Shown here in pieces: positions 54,453 through 64,000 of a stretch of DNA of 64,000 nt. Numbering within the stretch: the stretch's first letter is position 1; every line of letters starts with the position of its first letter. The notes beneath the pieces were generated by a model that made no database searches, was not told the origin of the DNA, and saw only the letters and a program-made list of their open reading frames with translations. Made by a program: the position numbers and the translations under genes. Source of the DNA: Paracorniculantispora psalliotae (taxonomy: Eukaryota; Ascomycota; Sordariomycetes; Hypocreales; Cordycipitaceae); the NCBI GenBank assembly GCA_002796755.1, contig PHFE01000110.1:579-64578 (forward strand), read 5' to 3'.

Positions 54453-56396
54453 CTAGTAAGAGCGCTTCTCATCATCTGAGCCAGTCAGAGGTACGGCCTT
54501 CTGACGATCGTGTTTTTCTTGCTCTACCGCCTCAAAGTGGTACAGAGGTGGCTTGGTAGCGTTCTTCTGGAAGAGTACGTATCGCTTAAAGAACCAAGGC
54601 AGGGTGACGGTGAGCTGGTAGTGCGCAAACGTACGGACGGGGACAGCGAAGATCCAATCGAGCTCCTCGAGCGAGCGCTGCATTGTCTCGGGGACAAAGA
54701 AGAAGATGAGGATAAACGCGACGACGTTGAAACCGGCATAGACGCCAAAAGCACCGACAGGCTTGGCTTCGCGCAGCAGGAACGGGAATGAGGTACCCAG
54801 GACGGCGGCCCAGAAGAGACAGGTGGCGACGGCGAAGCCCATGCCGGTCTCGCGGTGCGACAGAGGGTAGACTTCGGCACTGTAGGTGAAAGGAACGGGG
54901 CCTTCACCGGGCGAGTAGAAGGCAGCAAAGAGAAAGACGAAGAGACACACGAGTCCAGTGCGGACGTCGCCGAGATCCTTGTTAATGAGTGTGCAGAGGC
55001 CAGCAGCCAGCAGAGTCCAGAACATCTGAGGGAAGGTAAATAGCAGCAGACTGCGGCGACCAAAAGTATCAATGGTCCAGAAAGCCGGGAAGGCAAAGAT
55101 CCAGTTGACCATACCGAAGCCGAAAGAGCCAATCAGAGCCTTGAACTCGCTAAGACCAGACTCCGTGAAGATGGAAGTCGAGTAGAAAGCGATAATGTTG
55201 ATACCGCACATTTGCTGCGCAATCATGACTGTGAAAGCCGCCAAGTTGGCGCGGCGTATACGAGGGACAGTGAAGAGCTGCGCAAAGCGGCTGATGTAGT
55301 TGGTCTTGCTGATGATTTGCTCTTCAATCTCCAGCTGCGTGCCGATGTAAAAAATATCCCTAGCAACTTGGATCTCATTGTAGCGCAGCACGGACATCGA
55401 CTTCCAGGCATCCCCGAAGCGGCCCTTCTTCATGTACCAGCGAGGTGACTCGGGGCAGAGGTAGATGCCGACGAGCAGCGGGACGGCAGGGATAAAGGGC
55501 GCGCCGAGCATGAGGCGCCAGTTGATGTTGGGGACGTGGAAGACGGCGAGGTTGAAGGCCGTGCCGAGCATGATGCCGAACGCGGTCCACATCTGCCAGG
55601 ACATGACGAGGGCGCCGCGGATCGAGGCGGGGGCGTTTTCGGCAGCGTAAATGGGCACCGTCGAGGCCTTGGAGCCCATGCCGATGCCCATGAGCAGACG
55701 GCAGGCGAGCTGCTGTTCCCAGGTATGACAGAAAGCAGAACCGATGACGGGCCAGATGCAGAAGTGGGCAGAGAACCAGATGGTTCCGCGACGGCCAAAG
55801 TAGTTGTTGAGGGGGTCGGAAAGCCAGCAGCCGATGAAACTGTCGTGGTTGCGTTAGTACAGTGCTGAAGTCGACTGAGAAACGGAAACTTACGCGCTGC
55901 CAATATACGGCGCAGCATTGATGAGGCCGACGAGAATCTTCTCTCGGGCAGTGTCACCGCCAATGCCGTAGTAGGTCGGGAAGAAGATGGTCGCACCGTT
56001 GGCGCCAGTCTGGTCCCAACCCTGGACGGCGGCGCCGATGGAGCACATGGCGATGGTCCAGAAAAGGCGCGACGGCATGGCCCATTTGTTCGTGCGCTCG
56101 CGCTCCAGCACGCCGAGCTCCTCCTCGGTCAGCGCCTCGTCGCCGTCAATGAGATGGATGCCGTCCGGGTTCTGCGCAACGAGCGCGCCCTTGCGTAGGA
56201 TGGGGATGCGATCGGTCAGACCGCGCGACGCGGCAAACTCCTCGACGTTGCGCATGAGCTCGTCGCGGGGGATGCCCTCAAGCGGGTTGCGAATGCGCGC
56301 GGCGAGATCGCGGTCGGCAACGACCTCTTCGGCGTGAGTGGTGCCCTTTTCGGCAAAGGCGTCGGCGACGGCCGCCTTGCTGATATCTTGCGACAT
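54453..56396 (-). CDS. MFS sugar/polyol transporter
   Basis: Predicted 12-helix H+ symporter of the sugar-transporter family, 629 residues. Exons on the minus strand: 56396-55894 and 55839-54453. A 115-residue cytosolic N-terminus with KGTTHAEEV and EGIPRDELMRNVEEFAASRGL is longer than in hexose carriers and resembles fungal polyol or inositol carriers. Family signatures seen are GWDQTGANGATIFFP (helix 1), NNYFGRRGTIWFSAH (motif A loop), RLLMGIGMGSKASTVPIYAAE (PETRFAM-type helix 4), PESPRW (end of half 1), QQMCGINIIAFYS (helix 7) and PETMQRSLEELDWIF (C-terminal). The substrate is unknown. The start is the first ATG, with a TATA box 125 bp upstream. Confidence 0.92.
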
Positions 56397-56517
56397 GATG
56401 ACAGGGATCTTCTTTTACAGCAACAATGTGCCCAAGTAGATGTAAAAGTGTTCCTGTGTGGGAAAAGAAGAAGCAAAGACCCGGGTGGGTGCGTCAATGG
56501 CAGGCGCAGGGTCCTTG

Positions 56518-56525
56518 TATATAAG
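56518..56525 (-). promoter_or_regulatory. TATA box of the sugar/polyol carrier
   Basis: The minus strand reads CTTATATA, about 125 bp upstream of ATG 56396. Position and sequence are suitable. Confidence 0.45.
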
Positions 56526-59500
56526 ATGTCTGGGACAGGATGGAGGAGATGGAGAAGCAGGAGGGTTTGATCGAGGGCGGGGGGATGTCTGGGGTATAAA
56601 AACAGGTTCAAGTAACCATCCACACCAATCCAGTATTCCCCAAGTCCGAATCAAATTCGTTGAAAGCAAACAATGCGTGACGAGGGGCGGACGTTGGGTG
56701 AGTGGTTGGACGAGGATGGAGACGGCCGGGGAGAGGGAGCATGGGGTGAGGGATGGTTGCGGATAGGCGAAGGGCCGGGTCCGACGCTAGCTGGACTGGG
56801 CGGACAAGGTAGAGATACATATCAACCGCATTGGTGAAATCCATGAGTTGAAAGGGGCGTAACTCTGCATGCCAACGAAGCCAGACTAACACGGCGCGGC
56901 ACAAGTAGCGGTACAAAGGCCGCTAAGCTGGCATTAGTGCGCTGGGGGCGTCCCGCATTGGGTCTGTGGCGGTGGAACGAGAGGGGTAGCCCGAGTAACC
57001 AACAAGGCATGAAGAATTTTTAATTGTTGTACTTTGAGTGTAATTCTCTTAGAAAAAGAAGAGATAGTCATGTTTGCAATAGAAGCCCCCGGGTTATGGT
57101 GTGCGGCAATGGCGAGAGGGAAACAGACCAATTTGCTGCGCTAGAACAAATTGCCATACTAGGAAGCCGGCACAGGGCCCGAAACCTTGACCTCCACGCT
57201 CCCCATAACCTTGTCTGGTGGTCCTCATGATGACAGATTTTTTTTGTTTCGTTTCGGGGCTTTCATTCATGCTCTGTTTCCATCTGGCGGTAGACTTTCT
57301 TATTGCCAGTGTTGATTGTCCGGTAGAGACCTGCCAAGATGCATTTCACGCCACAAGCCTTTGCTATTTACAAGCACTGTTCGCCGGATGCATTTGAGTG
57401 AACACGGCAATTACAACCACGCATGTGCATAGCGTAGTCTTGGCCAGCTGCAGTTCTAGAGGTCGGTCCGAATGTCAAGAACCCTTTCTCCCCTCTCCAG
57501 GTCGGGCTACATCACGGCCAACAATCAGCACACTGCCTATCCTGGTCCATTGCCAAGCGCGCGAGGCTGTCCAGGTGACTTGCAATTGGGCACCCCAATT
57601 GCCAGTTTTCTAGGAGCAAAAGTCCACTGATGCGCATTTCTCCGTGTGGGACAAAGCCAGCACCACTCTAAGCTTGGCGACAGGCCAGGACCCAGGCTCT
57701 CCTCCAGTCAACGATGAAGGAATTCTGTTGCCTGAAATGGAGTCGAGGTGTGGACGCCACACTGTCTATGGTGGAACCCGATGCGAGCCAGCCAGCAGGA
57801 GATGGTGGCGCGCTGGTGGTGGTGTGGTTTAGCTAGTGCGACGACTTATTGGAAGAGTCGCGAGTTCTGGTGGCTCGAGCCAAGGAAAGAAAAAGGGAGG
57901 GGGGGGAAAAGACAAGGAAAGTCGGGTGAGGGTGAGGGAAATGACGCTTGCACTTGAGACAAGGGAATAGAAAGATGTGAGCTGTGCGGTGTTGTGGTGT
58001 TGTGGTTTTGCGCTCTGGAATGGGCGTGGTGTTCCTTTTTTGGGGGCCAGGCCTGGGCCGCGGCCGGATTAGTCTGAGTCTTGGTCAACGAGCTGTGCGA
58101 CATGTATATGCGATGAAAAGCGAAGGAAGCCGAAGATCAATTGTAAATCTCTATCACCGTAATCGCCATCAATGCTGTTCGTATATGAATCTAGCAAGCC
58201 GACTCTGCTCTGAATGTCTCCAAGATGTACCCAACCACAATCTGAACATAGCAGGACCAATCCATGCGAGCCACTTTTAAAAGTATCGAACTTATTCCAC
58301 AAGAACGCTTTCAAAGTTGATTCATTTACTAGCGCTTAGAAAAAAGAGATACCTTGAAAAGGCACGCAGCGCTCGCTGTCACTCTCTCCATGTCACACCT
58401 CGATGCAGCCGCGACATTCTGACGGCATAAATCCCCTGCGGTTCAAGTCTTGCATCCGAGACATCTTTGGCATCTCCAGTCACATCCGCAGCGTTACACG
58501 TGAAAGTGCTCCTACTGCCCACAATGCACAGCTAAAGTCGCCAAATTGAGCTCCGAAATTCTTACGATAGCGTCGTACCTGTGATACCTCGGATCGTAGC
58601 GACCGGGACATTTCTCTTTAAAAAAAAATAGGAGCAGTTCTCAAGAGATTGATATATTCACAGCCTGAACCAGTGCTCGAATTTTACGCACTGCTCCTTG
58701 CGTCGCACCGCGCCCATAACCCATCACCATTCTTTGGCATGCTCAATGCGCGACACGGCTTTCCCAAAGTGGTATTCCGCATGCGGCCGCAGCAGCGCCG
58801 CACGTCTCACATCGTTAAGTAATGACAGCATTTATGCGAGCAAAAGCTTTTGATGCTAAAATAACCAAAAGAGGCAATTTCCAAAAGCTAGTCGTAATTT
58901 CTGGCCTTTCTACACGCCCGGCGCAATGTCGAGCTAGACTTACTTACCCTCAGTTAGCTCGATAATAAGGCACACCTTTTACTCTTCTTCGTCTTCTGGT
59001 TTTTCTTATCCTTTCTATTTTCCTTATTCTCTTATTTTCCTTTAGTCTTCTTATTCTTTGTATAGTACTAAAAGAGGCTAGCCTTAACATCTCATGTCGT
59101 CGCGGCCGTTCAATGCAAGCCCGAGCTTGGGCTGAGCCATCAGAAACTAGTCAAGCTCTACAATCGCCCAGTTCCCACTACGAGTCAGTGCTGTGTTTTG
59201 TCGCGCCAATTCTAGCCTATGAGCACGTAGATAATTCGGCTGCCTGTTCGACGGCGTCAATAGCTTCCCCAGATCTGGTGACGCTTTCTTCTAGACCGGC
59301 TGATGGCGTTGTATTTGATAGCGGAACGGCAGTTTTCGCTAGCCCCGCGACTCGAACACTCACCGCCAAGATTCACAAAGCGTAGCTTCAGCATGGACCA
59401 TTAAAGACGAAAAGAAGCTCACACCACTTCGCTAGCTACCTCACCATGGCGGCCAATGCTCGATCCACCTATTCCAGGCTGCCATATTCTCTTGACACTG

Positions 59501-60497
59501 ACTGGAGCAGATCTCTCCAGGTCCCCCAGCTCAATATTGTGCGGATGGATATAAGGCGCCCCATGGGGCCAAGAGCCAAGCCACGCCTGTAAATGGAACC
59601 TTGCTAGCTGCATGGAGTTCCGGCGGCGCGCAACTTTAATTTCACCTCTTCACAACAACGGCCGCTTGCCGAGGTGTGCAATGGCTGTACAGGTTATTGA
59701 GTTTATTCATCATTCGTATTGATTGACTGGCAATTTTATGGTCTTTTTCTTTTTTTCTGTTTTGCTTTCATACTTCTTGCAAAAGTTATCATGGTGCTAA
59801 CCTTGAGCGTTTACTTGTTCATGTTTGACCGTGGCTGCTCGATCGACAAGACACCGACATCCACTCTGCCAAGTTTACGTGCTGCAGTCATGGCAGCGCC
59901 GAAAAACAAACTGCAATCATGTACATTGACAAACTCAAGTACAGGTACATCCGGTGGAGCAGCGCCCTCCTGATCATCACAGCTGAGGCGACAAAGTGGG
60001 CAGTTGAGCACCACCGAGGCTTGCTCGCTGCATTCGTTCCCAGCCTTGCTCCGGCTCTGCACCACACGGGCTGCGAGGATGATAGGATGCGCGCATCACC
60101 TAGTAAGCTAATTATGCAGAGTAATTAGCAGCCTGTTCTTGGCAAGAATGCATTGCCAAGTTTTTCTGTTCTGCTTGCGGGTAGTCGCTTGGCGTGTGAG
60201 CCCTCCGCCCCAAGTCGCTCCAGCCCGACTTGTCGATGGCTTGGCCACTTGGCCGCTTGGCTTCTGCCCTTTCATAGAGCAGACTACTAGATAAAAATAA
60301 TATTAAAAATGAAGAGGCGATTTATTTCGAAATTTCATCTGCGTAATATTAATGAGCAAGAATATTTGCCCGTCTTGACGGAGTATGCCACATTCTGTCG
60401 CCGCACTTAACGCTGGTTAGAGTAGGCGGGACATGATCTGCAAGACAGCCTCCAAATGTACTCTCAAAATAAAATCATCGTGATACAATCTCCTCTG

Positions 60498-60504
60498 TAT
60501 ATAA
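60498..60504 (+). promoter_or_regulatory. TATA box of the 60712 orphan gene
   Basis: TATATAA followed by AAA, about 210 bp upstream of ATG 60712, in otherwise mixed-composition promoter sequence. Confidence 0.5.
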
Positions 60505-60711
60505 AAACCCCTCTCAAGGCTTCCAAGTCATCTGGTCGTGGTACCGTGTCACGGCTCATCTTTCACCGCTTGAACCGCCGTCGCCTTGTCACACACATCG
60601 GCTACCTACCGCCACTCTCCCTCTAAACCACCAAATACCCTATCAGACGGCAAATACACACACGTCGTACCCCGTGAATCATAATCAACCGAGTCCCTCG
60701 TCACTCATTTC

Positions 60712-61716
60712 ATGCTTCCGCTAATCATGACTGAATCACAGATCGAAATGCACAAACATAAAAACGGCCTCTTGTCCCAGGCAAACGATCCTGCTACACA
60801 ACTCATCCATCACGCCATCTCTACATTCGTGATCGCTTCTTTTCTTACTACAGATCCAGTTCCTTGCCTCGAGAGTGTGGCACTCTCCATGAAGACTCGA
60901 GAAATCGTCCACGTCCAGACCATCTACATCCCGCCTGGCGTCCTGCCCGATTCCGCGCGCGTGTTCCGCTTCGTTGCGTGCCTCGTCATCGTTGCTGAGC
61001 GAAACCTGCCGCTGCAATTTTTCTGCCGGGTAACGGCAGCCTTCTACAACAACCAGGGTCGCGCTGTCTGGAGCCGGCGCGTCCGCCTCTACAAGGTTAT
61101 CCCGACCAGTCGGCGCAGAGAAGACATTGACGACGGTACCTCATCCGCTTCTACCGTGAGCCAAGGTACGTGCCATTCCGGCTTCTAATTATAAGCAACG
61201 CCAAGTTTACTAATCTGTACTACAGAAATCCTCGATTATACTCCAGAGGAGCGCCGCTGGCTCTTTCCACACAACTACGACAATCGTACTAGGGACGACC
61301 GTCCTCTTTCTTCCGCGTCGACCGCAAGCGAAGGTATGTAATTACGATTCCAGTGATCATTGTGGCTTTTATTGACAAATAGTACAGAGATCAACAATTA
61401 TCCTCGTCTGCAACACCCTCAGAGCCACCTACACCGCTCTCCTGTCGCACCGTACCACAACCATACTCTGCCATACCACTCGCCGCGCCCACATTTGCAC
61501 TACCCAGTGCAGCTGCAACATCAACTGCCCTCGCATCATCACTCTCACGAGCATCAACCAACATATATAACCCAGAACGGTGTCATTCGACTTTTGGCTC
61601 CCTCACACTCTCATCAAAACTCTGCTCACATCAACCGTTCCTCATCCCGCGGCCACTGGTACACCTCCTTCAACCCGCAGCAACGTCGCTGGGTCAATAC
61701 CTGGCAACCTCACTGA
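60712..61716 (+). CDS. His/Pro-rich orphan protein
   Basis: Unrecognised protein of 296 residues. Exons: 60712-61165, 61226-61333, 61388-61716; both introns are phase 1 and start GTACGT or GTATGT. The first half is folded-looking (LIHHAISTFVIASFL, EIVHVQTIYIPPGVLPDSARVFRFVA, FFCRVTAAFYNNQGRAVWSRRVRLY). The second half is disordered and dominated by His, Pro, Ser and Gln. An EI...Y segment recurs at the start of exons 2 and 3 (EILDYTPEERRW and EINNYPRLQH), and PEERRW echoes PQQRRW near the C-terminus. This could be ancient exon duplication or chance. An in-frame ATG at 60727 is an alternative start. The stop is 54 bp before the next ATG. Confidence 0.65.
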
Positions 61717-61770
61717 CTTCTCACACAACATCCAGCTTCTCTTTTTCCACTCTCAGAGCCCATATTCAAG

Positions 61771-62544
61771 ATGAGTGGAGGCTGGAACCCCGTTACCGGC
61801 CGCGACAACCAGGGCGGCCGTCCCAACTTTGCACCCCACGGTTCGCCGATGCCTTCTCAGGGCCAAGCCTACATCCCGCACGCAGGCGGTCCTGGGTTCA
61901 ATTACGGCATGTTCCCTCAGCTTGCCGGTTATCCAGGCATGGGGGCCTACTGTGGCGGCTACGCGGCCGCACCCGCTCCTGGTGCGGGGTTCTATCCCCA
62001 AGCCGCCGGCGTGCCCATGCAGCAGCAGATGCCCACAGCTGGCTTCTACACGCAGCAGACCTTTTCCTACCAGCCCAACGGCACGGGCAACATGCTTCCG
62101 CGGCAGCCGCAGCCCTACCCCGTCATCGACTCCAGCATGCCGTCCGCGCAGATGACCAACAGCTCGGGCGGTGTCGGCTGCGAGCCGGGCTACAACTACT
62201 TCTTCCCGGCCGAGCACACCAAGGCGCACATCTTCCGCTCCCAGGTCGCCCCGTGGAAGCTGCCGCACACGGCGCAGATCCCGTTCCGCGCGACGCACAT
62301 CCCCTGCACCACGACCATGGCGGAGCTGCTCAAGGGCTTCGGCTGCACGAACCCGATCGCCAAGAAGAACAAGTGCTTCGAGGTCATTGGCGGTGGTAGC
62401 GGTAAATGGTACAAGGGCCTGTGTATCAACGGCGATGACAAGGACATGCTGAAGAAGACGATCAAGGATGTCGGCTGGGACATGTCGCGCACGGGCAATC
62501 CCAACGAGAAGCCGATTGTGTGCCTGTGGTTCTGCAAGGATTAA
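61771..62544 (+). CDS. Gly/Pro/Gln-rich protein with conserved-looking C-terminal domain
   Basis: Intronless, 257 residues, function not recognised. Residues 1-130 are low-complexity Gly, Pro, Gln, Tyr and Ala (GYPGMGAYCGGYAAAPAPG), a type of region that often phase-separates or binds protein. Residues 140-257 look like a small folded domain: GYNYFFPAEHTKAHIF, APWKLPHTAQIPFRATHI, TTTMAELLKGFGCTNP, GKWYKGLCINGDDKDMLKKT and VGWD. I believe related proteins occur in other filamentous ascomycetes, but I cannot name a family. A longer open frame on the opposite strand is a GC-bias shadow. ATG context (CAAGATGAG) is good. Confidence 0.72.
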   Translation: MSGGWNPVTGRDNQGGRPNFAPHGSPMPSQGQAYIPHAGGPGFNYGMFPQLAGYPGMGAYCGGYAAAPAPGAGFYPQAAGVPMQQQMPTAGFYTQQTFSYQPNGTGNMLPRQPQPYPVIDSSMPSAQMTNSSGGVGCEPGYNYFFPAEHTKAHIFRSQVAPWKLPHTAQIPFRATHIPCTTTMAELLKGFGCTNPIAKKNKCFEVIGGGSGKWYKGLCINGDDKDMLKKTIKDVGWDMSRTGNPNEKPIVCLWFCKD

Positions 62545-62849
62545 GCAGAGCGGCACTTTTGCTGCGCGGAGGGACAACTGTCGGCGGTTTTTGGAGGAAA
62601 GAGCGTATTACCTGGTGTTGTGATTGGAACATCTCCCATGAATGGCGTTACGTGTTTTGGTCATTTTGCTTCTTGTTGGATTTCTGCTCACGAAGGCGTG
62701 TTTGATATAAAAGTTGCTCATTAGCTAGGTAGCAAATCTACCAATATCATGATTGTTTTAACCCAATGACTGGTCAAAATCCGTTTTCTGTTAACATTTC
62801 GCTAAAACGACAACAAAAATATGCAATATGTACCATACAATGCAGTTCG
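62545..62849. other. Convergent 3' spacer
   Basis: 305 bp between the Gly/Pro-rich gene and the ankyrin gene. AT-rich around 62700-62830; no coding seen. Confidence 0.45.
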
Positions 62850-63577
62850 TTACTCATCATCGTCACTGTCATCCGGAACCACTCTGACCGTGCCCAGGCC
62901 CATCTTGCGCGGGGACGTCTGCTGTTGCAGCTTGTCGATGGATGCCTTCCGTCGTCTACCAGCCTCCGAAACCAGGCCCTTGAGATAGACCTCGGCCTGC
63001 ACCGTCGCACTATACGCCGCGGGCGTCCAGTTCCAGATGTTGCGGCGCTCGACATCCGCGCCCGCCGCCAGGAGCGTCCGCAGGCACAGCAGACTTCCGT
63101 TGCCGCTCGCAAAGTGCAGCGCCGTGTTGCCTTCTGCGTCTGCCCGCTGCACTGCCTCGGTCGGGCCGCCGGGCGCATACGTCAGCAGCAGCTGGAGCAC
63201 CGTGTCGTGGCCGCCGGCGCACGCGTCCATGATGGCGTCGCGGCCGCGCACGTCACGACGCAGCACGGAGCGGCCGTCGCGCTCGCAGAGAAGATGGACG
63301 ACCTCGCTGTGGCCCGCGGCGGCGGCCAGCATCAGCGCCGTCTGGTGGTTCTCGTTGAGCGCGGGCGTCGGATCCTCGTGGCCCGCGTTCAGCAGCGCCT
63401 CGCAGGTCGCGCGGTGGCCGAGCGAGGCAGCCAGGTGCAGGTTCGAGTTGGAGAGGCCGGCCGCGGATACGTCGGGGTTGTGCAGGAGGTGTGGGTGGGA
63501 GCGGAGGATGCGCTCGACGAGCAGGGCGTCGCCGGCGTGGATGGCGCGTCTCAGGCGAATCGCGGGGTCAATCCTGC
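62850..63577 (-). CDS. Ankyrin-repeat protein (5' end unresolved)
   Basis: Ankyrin-repeat protein of at least 242 residues on the minus strand; the stop is at 62850-62852. The repeats begin at about 63560 with IRLRRAIHAGDALLVERILR, then NLHLAASLGHRATCEALLNAG, TALMLAAAAGHSEVVHLL, AIMDACAGGHDTVLQLLL and NTALHFASGNGSLLCLRTLL, about five units. A basic then acidic C-terminal tail ends in DDSDDDE. The N-terminal text resembles small fungal ankyrin proteins, including the TORC2 subunit Avo2, but this is a weak hint. An acceptor TTGGCAG, 14 bp after a CTGAC branch point, ends at 63578, so a first exon must lie upstream. No ATG exon in the right phase was found; the first in-frame ATG in the open frame is 63332, inside repeat 3. 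Confidence 0.72.
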
Positions 63578-64000
63578 CAAGGGTGGTCAGCCTGGTCCGG
63601 GGAATACGGCGACACGAGCGACGAGCAATCTCGGGTCAATTTACATGATGAGGGGTTTCGCATATTAAAAAGAGCCGAGGCTGAGGTGCGACGGACGTTG
63701 CGACGCTGAACAATGCCTCGCCAGCGAGGTTGTATGTATGTTCAGTTAAGCTTGAGATGGTGTGGATGAAGCACGGGCGACGTTGGGGCGCCTGATCCAC
63801 CTTGGATCGACACCCTGGCTGTCGGGAGTGCAATACCGAGCTCGGAATTCCACGAGAAATCTAACACGTCTTGACTCGAGCAAAAATAAGGCCGAGCCCC
63901 CACTTGCCGGCACTCCGTCCTGAGTCGTTCAGCTCTCAGTCCTTCGTCGATATTAAATGGCTAAATCGTCCCATGTCATGACAGCTAGCGAGCAAGGATT
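63578..64000. other. Right edge: upstream of the ankyrin gene
   Basis: Contains the unresolved first exon or promoter of the ankyrin gene. An ATG at 63663 (minus) followed by a GTAAAT donor is the nearest candidate exon, but its phase does not fit the repeat frame. No other gene is supported before the window ends. Confidence 0.4.

Larger units (their letters stand above)
56397..60711. other. 4.3-kb region without a supported gene
   Basis: Left part (56397-57000) is the promoter of the sugar carrier. 57000-58900 has only short random frames. 58960-59090 is a T/C-rich tract like the AT-rich patches elsewhere, read on the other strand. On the minus strand 59150-60065 several short frames read like protein (for example CPLCRLSC at about 60000 and DLERSAPVSVKRIW near 59500) but are broken, suggesting a decayed gene. 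60280-60310 is AT-rich. Confidence 0.45.

Noticed and set aside
58436..58460. B-box-like GGTTCAAGTCT
   Set aside because: No A box at the right distance and no pairing acceptor stem.
61753..62577. 274-codon minus-strand frame opposite the Gly/Pro-rich protein
   Set aside because: GC-bias shadow; the sense strand shows a folded C-terminal domain.
62766..63668. 300-codon plus-strand frame opposite the ankyrin gene
   Set aside because: Antisense reading; the minus strand has clear ankyrin repeats.

Overview
The window is nuclear DNA of a filamentous ascomycete, most likely a Sordariomycete close to Hypocreales (inference from gene content and protein wording; no search was run). The evidence is many short introns of about 45-140 bp with GT...AG ends and CTAAC/CTGAC-like branch points, no operons, and fungal families such as a Zn2Cys6 regulator, Dal5- and UNC93-type MFS carriers, full ABCC and ABCG transporters, Vma12 and an ELYS-like protein. 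I resolved 26 protein-coding loci; 25 have complete exon models and one (ankyrin) has an unresolved 5' end. No rRNA, tRNA, CRISPR or intact transposon was found.

Layout. 1-941 is AT-rich, RIP-like DNA. 942-6638 (+) holds a Dal5-type carrier, a GH18 chitinase and NOP58. 7440-9487 is a divergent pair of 40S ribosomal protein genes (ubiquitin-eS31 and eS26) with a shared promoter. 9840-12050 (-) is a secreted Thr/Cys-rich orphan, followed by condensin SMC4 (12708-17368, -) and an ELYS-like gene (18129-19162, +). 19649-24012 is a divergent Zn2Cys6 regulator and DHA1-type MFS pump. 24892-29535 is a divergent pair: a fused MurNAc-6-phosphate etherase/amino-sugar kinase and an UNC93-like carrier. 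30284-34645 is an ABCC transporter. 34949-40489 (-) is a tandem array of three RBR-type (RING-IBR-RING) E3 ubiquitin-ligase paralogues. Next come an ESCO-type zinc-finger protein (-), VMA12 (-) and COQ1 (+), allantoinase (+), an acidic conserved protein (+), a full ABCG transporter (+) and a sugar/polyol MFS carrier (-). About 4.3 kb without a convincing gene follows, then two closely spaced (+) orphans and an ankyrin-repeat gene (-).

Most genes are unrelated housekeeping or transport functions. Two places look like functional units. The first is the etherase-kinase fusion beside a divergent carrier, which reads as a possible route for salvaging bacterial-wall N-acetylmuramate. The second is the RBR array. 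All three copies share an intron at the same codon and phase just after the catalytic-site motif. Two copies carry long pentapeptide repeats encoded by 15-bp minisatellites. The middle copy has serine in place of the catalytic cysteine and has gained a C-terminal membrane segment. These two regions are the best candidates for undescribed biology.
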